Below, in pieces: positions 5,611-11,370 of a stretch of 11,788 nt of DNA. The notes beneath the pieces are model-generated. The model did not search any database, was not told the origin of the DNA, and saw only the letters and a list, made by a program, of their open reading frames with translations. Numbering within the stretch: position 1 is the first letter of the stretch; each line of letters begins with the position of its first letter. Where the stretch lies: positions 1-11,788 of the forward strand of contig JACQVC010000553.1 of the NCBI GenBank assembly GCA_016209995.1. The letters run 5' to 3'. The translations under genes and the position numbers were made by a program. This DNA comes from Gemmatimonadota bacterium (lineage in GTDB: Bacteria; Gemmatimonadota; Gemmatimonadetes; Longimicrobiales; Gaopeijiaceae).

Positions 5611-5832
5611 ATGCCCGAGTACGCCACGCCGGACCTCGGGGCCGCTGCCCTCGCGCTCGCGCGCCGGCACCGGCTCCTCCGCCTCGGCGGGCCCCGCGAG
5701 CGCCGACTCTTCGTCTTCCCCGCGCAGGCACAGGCGGATGTCGAGGCGTTCTACGCCGGGGCAACCGTCCGCGCCGATGTTTATGCAGACGCTCTCCGCG
5801 TGCTCAAGGGGCGGCTCCGCCGGACTCCCTAA
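5611..5832 (+). CDS. HTH-like mini-protein 4, paralogue of the 5154 gene
   Basis: A 73-residue protein from the ATG at 5611 (GAGAAG 8 nt upstream), 10 bp after the previous stop. It opens MPEYATPDLGAAALALARRH, matching the EYAT-x-DLGAA opening of the 5154 product, and continues with a wing-like RERRLFVFPAQAQADVEAFY. The turn between the two first helices is replaced by an Ala/Leu-rich stretch, so the HTH is degenerate and DNA binding is less certain than for its relatives. The frame is open upstream to 5524, but that extension overlaps the previous gene and is Arg/Pro junk. The last gene before the primase. Confidence 0.65.
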   Translation: MPEYATPDLGAAALALARRHRLLRLGGPRERRLFVFPAQAQADVEAFYAGATVRADVYADALRVLKGRLRRTP

Positions 5833-5853
5833 CCTCGAAAGGATGCCGACACG

Positions 5854-6597
5854 ATGTCCGACACGCTCGACGCCGCGCTCTCGTACCTCGAACGGGGATG
5901 GTCCGTTCTCCCCGTGGGCGCTTGCAAGCGCCCACTGATCCCCTGGCGCGAGTACCAGACGCGCCGGCCGTCCCCGGAGCAGGTCCGCACGTGGTATGCG
6001 GCCTATCCTGAGGCCGGCGTCGGGATGGTGACCGGGGCCGTCTCCGGTGTCTTCGTCCTCGACCTCGACGCTCCCGACTGGCGCGCGCTTGGCGAGCGGT
6101 GTCGGGGGGTCCTTCCGCGGACGCCGATCGCACGGACGGGGCGCGGGTGGCATCTCTTCTTCCGACACCCGGGCGCGCCGGTCCCGAACCGGGTCGGCGT
6201 TCTCCCCGGTGTGGACGTGCGCGGGGACGGCGGCTTCGTCGTGCTCGCCCCGAGTCTCCACCCGAGCGGTCGGCGGTACGAGTGGCGCGTGTCGCCCGAT
6301 GAGGCGGCCGTCTCGGAGGCGCCCGGCTGGGTCTGGGAGGTGCTCGACGCTCCGCCTCCGGCGCCGCCCGCGGACCAGGGAGGCGTCTTCGAGCCGGGCA
6401 CCAGGAACGCGAGCCTGTTCCGCGTGGCGCGCTCGCTCCGGGCATCCGGGCTCTCGTCGGAAGCGATCGGTGCGGCCGTGTACGCGGAGAATGCGGCCCG
6501 GTGTCGTCCGCCGCTCGCGGCGTTAGAGGTGGCGGGGATCGTGCGGAACGCGCTCCGGCTCCCGGATTCCCCCGAGTACGCGGAGGCGTACCGATGA
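5854..6597 (+). CDS. Bifunctional DNA primase/polymerase (Prim-Pol) with PriCT-like C-terminus
   Basis: The 247-residue protein starts 10 nt after AAAGGA. Residues 1-165 match the Prim-Pol (AEP) domain: AALSYLERGWSVLPVG and KRPLIPW near the start, GVFVLDLDAP with metal-binding Asp70 and Asp72, TGRGWHLFFR with His100, and PGVDVRGDGGFVVLAPS (119-135). Residues 181-236 (GTRNASLFRVARSLRASGLS...) resemble the PriCT-1 module that follows Prim-Pol in plasmid and phage primases. It would make RNA or DNA primers at the element's fork or origin. It is shorter than primase-helicase fusions because the ATPase is a separate gene, which overlaps it (ATGA). No damage to key residues seen. Confidence 0.92.
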   Translation: MSDTLDAALSYLERGWSVLPVGACKRPLIPWREYQTRRPSPEQVRTWYAAYPEAGVGMVTGAVSGVFVLDLDAPDWRALGERCRGVLPRTPIARTGRGWHLFFRHPGAPVPNRVGVLPGVDVRGDGGFVVLAPSLHPSGRRYEWRVSPDEAAVSEAPGWVWEVLDAPPPAPPADQGGVFEPGTRNASLFRVARSLRASGLSSEAIGAAVYAENAARCRPPLAALEVAGIVRNALRLPDSPEYAEAYR

Positions 6598-8039
6598 TCG
6601 CCGAGCCGACCGCGGAGGAGGTGGTCCGGTACGGGCTCCTCGCCCCCGAGGAGCGCGAGGGGCTCCGTCGGTACATGGCGGCGCTCGGCCCCGCCGACTT
6701 CGTCTCCTCCTGGCGCCGGTACGGGGAGAGTCGGACGGACGCGCCGCCGATCTTTCACGAGGTCGTGGCTCTGCTCCTCCTCTCGACCGCGCTCGACCGG
6801 ACCCGGTGGCTCGACCTTCAACACGGGCGCGTCTGGCCGAACCTCTTTGTCTTCCTTCTCGCTCCGTCGGGCGCGCGGAAGTCAACCCCGCTCCGCATGG
6901 GCGAGACGGTCGCGCTCGACGCCTTCCCGCAAGGAGGGTGTCTCCCGACCGAGACGAGCCCCGAGGGGCTCATCACCGCGCTCCACATGCGGACCACGAC
7001 CGACGGGGGCGCCCGCGGGCTCGTCTTCATCGACGAGGCGGGCCGGCTGCTCGCGACCGCGCGCCGGAACGGGTACGCGGAGACGGTCAAGGACCTTCTG
7101 TCCCGCTTGTGGGACTCGCCGGAGTCCTATACGCGCACGCTCCGTCTGGCGACGTATCGGCTCGAACATGTCTACCTCAACCTCGTGATGGCGACCACGC
7201 CGAGCCGGGCCGGCGACGTGCTGACGGTCGAGGACGTGGCGTCGGGATTTCTCGCGCGGTTCCTCCCGATCGTCGTGACCGACCTCCCCGAACGCCGGCC
7301 GCTCGCCCGGCTCACCGATGAGACGGCCGGGGAGCAGCGGCGCCTTCTCGACACGCTGAAGGCATACCGCCAGAACGCGAAGCCAGCGCCCGTTGCGATC
7401 GAAGAGGCCGCCCTCATTCGGTTGGACAGGGCCGAGGTGACGCTGCTCGGAGGCGCCGACGCGGAGTATGAGGCCGATCTTCTCCTCCCGTGGGCGCGTC
7501 GGTTGGCGGAGTACGGCCCGCGTCTCGCGCTCCTCTACGCGGTCAGCGAGGGGGCGGAGACCGTCAAGGTTGAGCACGTCTGGCGAGGGCTGGCCCTCGT
7601 GGAGACCGCGAAGGAGAGCGCACAGGTGATCGTAGACGACATGACGAAGGGCGCGACGGAACGGAAACTCGGGAAGGTTCTTCGGTTCATCCAGGCGAAT
7701 CCTGGAGGGATCAGCGGGCGGGACTTGCAGCGGCGGGCAAAGCTGAGTCTCGTGGAGGTGTCGGCCCTCACGGCGGACTTGGAGGCCCGAGGGTTGATCC
7801 GCGCCACGCACCGACCGGCGAACAGCGTCCTCTATCTTGCTCGACCAACTGTCACCCTGTCACCCGTCTCCTTTGTCTCCCCGGAAGTGTCACCCCCTAT
7901 GGAGGAAGGGGACGTACAGGGGGTAGGTGACAGGGTGACAGGTGACAGTGGTGACGGTTCCGCCGAGGTGACGGAGGGACAGGGTGACGGAGGTGACACT
8001 TCCGCGCCTGCGTCCGCATCCGAGGAGACCGACCGATGA
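6594..8039 (+). CDS. DUF3987-like P-loop ATPase with C-terminal winged helix
   Basis: From the ATG at 6594, overlapping the primase stop, the product has 481 residues. An ATPase core carries Walker A APSGARKST (90-98) and Walker B GLVFIDEAG (142-150, Asp147-Glu148). The Arg in GARKS, in place of the usual Gly, is common in this family. Sensor-like NLVMATTPS (196-204) follows, then an arginine-rich segment around ERRPLAR. Residues 357-407 form a winged helix (KLGKVLRFIQANPGG, SGRDLQRRA). The last 60 residues are acidic, Gly/Ser/Thr-rich and encoded by GGTGACA repeats. Pairing with Prim-Pol suggests a replicative helicase-like ATPase. The coupling to primase is seen; helicase activity is inferred. 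Confidence 0.88.
   Translation: MIAEPTAEEVVRYGLLAPEEREGLRRYMAALGPADFVSSWRRYGESRTDAPPIFHEVVALLLLSTALDRTRWLDLQHGRVWPNLFVFLLAPSGARKSTPLRMGETVALDAFPQGGCLPTETSPEGLITALHMRTTTDGGARGLVFIDEAGRLLATARRNGYAETVKDLLSRLWDSPESYTRTLRLATYRLEHVYLNLVMATTPSRAGDVLTVEDVASGFLARFLPIVVTDLPERRPLARLTDETAGEQRRLLDTLKAYRQNAKPAPVAIEEAALIRLDRAEVTLLGGADAEYEADLLLPWARRLAEYGPRLALLYAVSEGAETVKVEHVWRGLALVETAKESAQVIVDDMTKGATERKLGKVLRFIQANPGGISGRDLQRRAKLSLVEVSALTADLEARGLIRATHRPANSVLYLARPTVTLSPVSFVSPEVSPPMEEGDVQGVGDRVTGDSGDGSAEVTEGQGDGGDTSAPASASEETDR
7848..7996 (+). repeat. GGTGACA/TGTCACC repeats and a 16-bp inverted repeat inside the ATPase gene
   Basis: TGTCACC occurs at 7850, 7858 and 7888, and GGTGACA at 7926, 7934, 7941 and 7992, with further GGTGAC copies. 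The segment 7849-7864 (CTGTCACCCTGTCACC) is perfectly complementary to 7926-7941, allowing a 16-bp stem with a 61-nt loop. Two copies of ACAGGGTGA (7930, 7979) repeat the core of the 4292-4718 iterons. The DNA encodes the low-complexity tail of the ATPase, so it may serve as DNA or RNA structure rather than for its protein sequence. Confidence 0.8.
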
Positions 8040-8623
8040 CCCCCACCGACCCCCTGGCCCCCGTCCTGGACGCGAGCACTCCGCCAACCGTCCGCCGACC
8101 GGCCCCCGAGGACCCCATGACCGACCGCGAGGGGGAGGGTGCCGCTAACTCCGCGTCCGACCGAGGGGACGGGAGGGAGGGGCAAGCGTCCGGTCCCCAT
8201 CTGTCCGTCGTCGGCTCCACGTCGGTCGCCGGAGCGGCCCCCGCGGGAGCGGCCGAGCGGGAGCGATGCCGCGCGACGACGACAGCCGGCCGGCAGTGTA
8301 CCAACCGCGTCCTCCACGACGGCGAGGGACTCTGCTACACCCACTCGGAACGCCGAGCCGCCCAGCGAGCGGACGCGCGCTCCCGTGGGGGCAAGACGAC
8401 GGCCGAAACGAGGAAGGGCCAGGGCCAGACGATCCGCTTCCGCAGTCCCGCGGAAATCCAGCGGGCCCTCGAACGGGGGGCGACCGCGATGGTCGCCGGC
8501 AAGCTGTCCCCGACCGCGTACATGGCCCTGGTGCGGGCCGCTGAACTCCTGGTCAAGCCGAACCCGGCGATTCAGCGGGCCTCGTTCCTCGCGGCGACGA
8601 AGACGAAGGGGGCGCCGGAATGA
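8036..8623 (+). CDS. Protein with one C-x9-C-x11-C-x2-H module (DUF5763-like)
   Basis: ATG at 8036 overlaps the ATPase stop. The 195-residue product has a disordered Pro/Gly/Ala-rich first third. It then has RCRATTTAGRQCTNRV and LCYTH, placing Cys78, Cys88, Cys100 and His103 in a probable zinc site of the kind in DUF5763-like small domains. A basic linker and a helical C-terminus follow (SPAEIQRALERGATAMVAGK, then LSPTAYMALVRAAELLVK). That last segment recalls the final helices of many phage proteins that carry an 'EI..AL...A..V..G.L....A..L...A' pattern. An in-frame ATG at 8117 is an alternative start. Nucleic-acid binding is plausible but not shown. Confidence 0.75.
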   Translation: MTPTDPLAPVLDASTPPTVRRPAPEDPMTDREGEGAANSASDRGDGREGQASGPHLSVVGSTSVAGAAPAGAAERERCRATTTAGRQCTNRVLHDGEGLCYTHSERRAAQRADARSRGGKTTAETRKGQGQTIRFRSPAEIQRALERGATAMVAGKLSPTAYMALVRAAELLVKPNPAIQRASFLAATKTKGAPE

Positions 8624-8934
8624 GCCTCTACCGCGTCCCGTTCCACATCCGTCGGTGTCAACGGTACTTCGAGAATGGTGCTCGTTGTCGCGGGCGGCGC
8701 CTGAAGTACAAGCCATACTGCTGGAGCCACACTGACCCGCGCCCCCTCCCACGACCTCGCCGCGTCCCCCGGCAATGTGAAGCGATGGCGTCAACCGGCG
8801 CGCGCTGCCGCTCGTGGTGCCTGAGGAACGAGGAGCGCTGTCGCTTCCACCCGGAGCGCCGCCCCTTCACGCCAGAGTGGAAGCGGCGGGCTGGGCGGGC
8901 CCGGTTGGCGAAGTGGGCGATGAGAAGAGGATGA
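8620..8934 (+). CDS. Double C-x9-C-x10-C-x2-H zinc-module protein
   Basis: The 104-residue product, starting in an ATGA overlap, is made of two tandem copies of the Cys3His module of the preceding gene: Cys13, Cys23, Cys34, His37 and Cys53, Cys63, Cys74, His77, with an extra Cys67 in the second. Motif text is RCQRYFENGARC...YCWSH and QCEAMASTGARC...RCRFH. A Pro/Arg linker joins the copies and a strongly basic helix (KRRAGRARLAKWAMRRG) ends the protein. Two zinc sites and the basic tail suggest a nucleic-acid-binding protein of about 12 kDa. Its function in the element is unknown. Confidence 0.8.
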   Translation: MSLYRVPFHIRRCQRYFENGARCRGRRLKYKPYCWSHTDPRPLPRPRRVPRQCEAMASTGARCRSWCLRNEERCRFHPERRPFTPEWKRRAGRARLAKWAMRRG

Positions 8935-9104
8935 ACGCTCCCACCCTCTCCCCCTTGGCGTCCGACTTGGCCGACATCCTCGCGGATGCCCTCGTGGCCG
9001 ACTTCCTCGCGCGTCCGCCGGCTTGGGCGCTTACGGGCCATACGGTCGAATCCCCTCCGGGAAACGCCCGTGAGCCGGCGCTGGCCGAGGGAGCGAGCCG
9101 GTGA
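8931..9104 (+). CDS. Small acidic helical protein coupled to an HTH gene
   Basis: The 57-residue protein from the ATG at 8931 (ATGA overlap) contains LASDLADILADALVADFLAR, an amphipathic helix, then a Pro/Ser/Ala-rich tail. Its stop overlaps the start of the next HTH gene (GTGA). Elsewhere, short helices of the 'LAD.LA..LV..' type often precede an HTH in the same polypeptide, so this gene and the next may be a split version of such a two-part regulator. That is inference from pattern memory only. Confidence 0.6.
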   Translation: MNAPTLSPLASDLADILADALVADFLARPPAWALTGHTVESPPGNAREPALAEGASR

Positions 9105-9355
9105 GCGCTCCGGCATATCTGACGGCCGCCCAGCTAGCCGGGCTGCTCCAGGTGTCCCAGGCGACCGCGTACCGATGGGCGGACGAGGACCCGACCATGC
9201 CCGTCCTCCGTGTCGGGGGCGTGGTCCGCTTCCCCCGGGAGCGTATCCTCCGATGGCTCGACGCGCGGACCTCGGGGCGCCGACGACGATCCTCCCCGCC
9301 GATCGCTGGTCTGACGGGGTCGTCAGAGTCGGCGGTTACTTCCGAGGAGATGTAG
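9101..9355 (+). CDS. HTH mini-protein 5 (HTH_17 / excisionase type)
   Basis: The clearest HTH in the window: YLTAAQLAGLLQVSQATAYR, then a wing VLRVGGVVRFPRERILRWLDA. This is the standard HTH_17 excisionase layout: helix-turn-helix with VSQATAYRW as the recognition helix, wing RVGGVVRFP, closing helix RERILRWLDAR. The product has 84 residues from a GTG at 9101 overlapping the previous stop; the last 30 residues are Ser/Arg-rich and probably disordered. Proteins of this type act as recombination directionality factors or small repressors. It is a candidate partner for the tyrosine recombinase at 2676, though far from it and in another operon. Confidence 0.85.
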   Translation: MSAPAYLTAAQLAGLLQVSQATAYRWADEDPTMPVLRVGGVVRFPRERILRWLDARTSGRRRRSSPPIAGLTGSSESAVTSEEM

Positions 9356-9360
9356 CGCCC

Positions 9361-9636
9361 ATGTGCCCCCTATGCGCCCGCGACCTCGACAGGACCGCGC
9401 GCCGGCCCCGCCCGTCCTGGCTTCCGTCGTGGCTGTCCGCCGTCTGGCCCCGTTGCGCGGACGGGTCAGCGATCCGACCGCGAACGGGTCCCATCGACCC
9501 CCGGCACCCCCAAAATCGCGCGCGCCCACGTCACGTTGGGGACCGATTCGGCGCGCGAGCCCCGGTTGGGTATTTCCTCACCGGGCAACCTTGCCCTTCA
9601 CCCCTCACCCCGCCCGCTCCCCACGGGCACCAATAG
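9361..9636 (+). CDS. Possible small Cys-containing protein
   Basis: Just after the HTH stop an ATG at 9361 opens a 91-codon frame starting MCPLCARDLDRTARR, a CxxC pair with Trp-rich WLPSWLSAVWPRC following. The first 35 residues look like a small zinc-binding protein, but the remainder is Pro/Arg-rich and low quality. A GAGGAG lies about 12 nt upstream. Otherwise the gap 9356-9647 holds no gene, only a weak hairpin around CCCGGT/ACCGGG. I rate this as a marginal call. Confidence 0.35.
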   Translation: MCPLCARDLDRTARRPRPSWLPSWLSAVWPRCADGSAIRPRTGPIDPRHPQNRARPRHVGDRFGARAPVGYFLTGQPCPSPLTPPAPHGHQ

Positions 9637-9647
9637 GAGATCCCGCA

Positions 9648-10241
9648 ATGACGAAGCCCACCGGCTCCACCAACCCGCTGGACGTTCTCCCAGCTACCGG
9701 GCTAACGAGCCCGAACGCTGCCGACGTTCGTGCCTATCACGTTGACAACCGGGAAATCGAGCGCGCCGCCCGTGAGAAGGAACTCGACAAGATCAAGGCC
9801 GACCTCGCCTCGGTCGTCGAGCAGGCGAAGGCGATCAGTCGGGAAGTGATGGCGCTCTGGTCCGAGCACGGCGACTTCCTGACAGCGCTCCACGGGCTGG
9901 TCGAAGAGGAGTTCTTCCTCCGCAGCGGTTCACCGAGCATCACAAACGCGCTCCAGCGGAGCACACGTGAAGTGTATAACCTCCTCATGTCTCTCCAGAC
10001 CGGCGAGATCGCCGCCGTTCCCAGGCGCGTCGAGAACCTCTCCCTGGCGGACATCCAGGCACGCGAACACCTGTACCTCCGAAAGGTGGTCGGGTGGAGC
10101 GCTGACGGACCCTCTGCCGTCCGTCGGGACCTCCAGTACATCATCGAAACGCTCTGGCCCGCGTACACCGGGCGCAAGCCCAACCCGCTCGCCACCCGTA
10201 ACGCAGTCGCCGCGGTCGAAGGAGGCCTTTCTCATGTCTGA
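9648..10241 (+). CDS. Hypothetical 197-aa helical protein
   Basis: The ATG at 9648 has AGGAGA 7 nt upstream, so the long upstream open frame is not part of it. Residues 33-70 (REIERAAREKELDKIKADLA...) form a likely coiled coil. Further helices include EEFFLRSGSPSITNALQRST and LSLADIQAREHLYLRKVVGW, and the C-terminus is PYTGRKPNP-like (AYTGRKPNPLATRNA). No Cys, signal peptide or membrane segment is present. It overlaps the next gene by 8 bp and shares its transcript. An assembly, scaffold or partner protein is possible by shape, but nothing identifies it; I do not recognise a family. Confidence 0.75.
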   Translation: MTKPTGSTNPLDVLPATGLTSPNAADVRAYHVDNREIERAAREKELDKIKADLASVVEQAKAISREVMALWSEHGDFLTALHGLVEEEFFLRSGSPSITNALQRSTREVYNLLMSLQTGEIAAVPRRVENLSLADIQAREHLYLRKVVGWSADGPSAVRRDLQYIIETLWPAYTGRKPNPLATRNAVAAVEGGLSHV

Positions 10242-10839
10242 GACCAGTTCCCTGCTCCCCCCGCCTGACTCCCCGTACTGGGACGCGAACCACAAGGACC
10301 ACGCGCAAGCCGTCGAGGAGGTACGCGCGTGGTACGTGCAGCACACGGCCGACGAAACCGGCGCTCCCGCGCGTCCGAGCCTCGCGGCGCCCGCGAAGAA
10401 GTCCCTACTCCCCGAGTATGATCCCGCGCATCCGTACTATGATCGCTACCACCCCGAGCACAAGGCCGCCGTCGATGCCGTCCGCCGAGCATACGAGGCC
10501 GAGGACCCGCCTCCCCCGTTCCCCGAGGTGGACCAGTTGGAACCGGCCGACCACCTCCGAGCCAAGCTCGGCGTCAGCCCGCCACCTCTCCCTCCCGCGT
10601 ACCGGGAGTCGTGGGATGAGGTGGATGAGGCCATGTTCCTGACGTGGGCCCTCCGGGAGAACTTCTCCGCGAGCCAGACGCAGGCGGCGATGAACTGGTA
10701 CGCGCGCGCGCTCGTCGGGGATGTCGGCCGCTTGTCCACCGCCCGCGAGGACGAGTTCCGCGAGTGGGCCGCGAAGCGCTTCACGCCCTCGCAGATCGAG
10801 ACGATGGTCCGCTACGTCCGCACGCTTCACGAGGAGTAG
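10234..10839 (+). CDS. Protein with two SPYW/HPYY...HPEHK repeats and a helical C-terminus
   Basis: GAAGGAGG (10218-10225) lies 8 nt before the ATG at 10234. The 201-residue product has two copies of a short module: DSPYWDANHKDHAQAVEEVR (12-31) and HPYYDRYHPEHKAAVDAVRR (66-85). Pro-rich linkers separate them. A helical domain follows at 122-200 (EVDEAMFLTWALRENFSASQ, FTPSQIETMVRYVRTLHEE). The module recurs in the 11062 gene. Pattern: [SP]PY[WY]-D/R-x3-[HK]-x-H-[AK]-x-AV-x-x-V. Family unknown; acidic and soluble. Modules of this look occur, as I recall, in phage or mobile-element proteins of unknown function. Confidence 0.78.
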   Translation: MSETSSLLPPPDSPYWDANHKDHAQAVEEVRAWYVQHTADETGAPARPSLAAPAKKSLLPEYDPAHPYYDRYHPEHKAAVDAVRRAYEAEDPPPPFPEVDQLEPADHLRAKLGVSPPPLPPAYRESWDEVDEAMFLTWALRENFSASQTQAAMNWYARALVGDVGRLSTAREDEFREWAAKRFTPSQIETMVRYVRTLHEE

Positions 10840-10896
10840 GTGACCTCGTGAGCCGGTTCTGCGTCTCACACGACGCCGACGGAGGCAGGCTCGACG

Positions 10897-11058
10897 GTGG
10901 CTGTGGCCGCTCATCGCGTGGTCCTCTACGCTGGGGGCGCGTCGGATGAAGCTCCCGCGGACTCAAGCGGGGTCCCCTCGTCTGAGGAGCGCGGCCAGCG
11001 CGAACAACTGTTCGATACCGGGGGCGCGGCCGTGGCGCGCGCCTCGCGAGGAGAATGA
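10897..11058 (+). CDS. Possible small hypothetical protein (frame uncertain)
   Basis: A GTG at 10897, with GGAGG 11 nt before it, opens a 53-residue frame with good codon bias: MAVAAHRVVLYAGGASDEAP, then SEERGQREQLFDTGGAAVAR. A different frame starting at GTG 10850 (VSRFCVSHDADGGR..., stop at 10949) has equally good codon usage only up to about 10895. The two frames may therefore be halves of one gene broken by a frameshift, or two overlapping tiny genes. The stop is just before the Shine-Dalgarno-proximal start of the 11062 gene. Confidence 0.4.
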   Translation: MAVAAHRVVLYAGGASDEAPADSSGVPSSEERGQREQLFDTGGAAVARASRGE

Positions 11059-11061
11059 CCG

Positions 11062-11370
11062 ATGCCGAAGGGTTACGGGCGTCTAGGAGGAGACTCGACA
11101 ACGGGCGGGACATCACCAGCCACGCCCGCGGCGGGGGGCTCCAAGTTCAAGCGTCGGCTCGCCAAGTACCTCGACGACCCGGAGAGCCCGTACTGGCGCG
11201 CTGACCACCCGGGTCACAAGAAGGCGGTCGAGGAGGTCACACAACTCTACCGCGAGCAGTACGCCGAGCCCGTTGACATCGCGGAGACCTACTCCGACCG
11301 CGTCCTTCGCCCTAGACGCTCGCGAGAAGCGCCAGGGGGGTGCTCAGCAGAAGTGACCCACCGGAGGTGA
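11062..11370 (+). CDS. Protein with one SPYW...HPGHK repeat, last gene of the operon
   Basis: GAGGAGAA (11048-11055) precedes the ATG at 11062. The 102-residue product has a Gly/Thr-rich start, a basic segment (GSKFKRRLAKYL), then ESPYWRADHPGHKKAVEEVT (41-60) and LYREQY. This is a third copy of the module seen twice in the 10234 product. After about residue 78 the codon bias falls off; in the +1 frame the same DNA encodes ASFALDAREKRQGGAQQK and stops at 11356, which looks more like a genuine C-terminus. A frameshift near 11280-11300 is therefore possible. Function unknown. Confidence 0.7.
   Translation: MPKGYGRLGGDSTTGGTSPATPAAGGSKFKRRLAKYLDDPESPYWRADHPGHKKAVEEVTQLYREQYAEPVDIAETYSDRVLRPRRSREAPGGCSAEVTHRR

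Noticed and set aside
10946..11086. 46-codon ORF from an ATGA overlap at 10946
   Set aside because: Its composition is poor and the alternative frame (10897-11058) has better codon bias and a Shine-Dalgarno.
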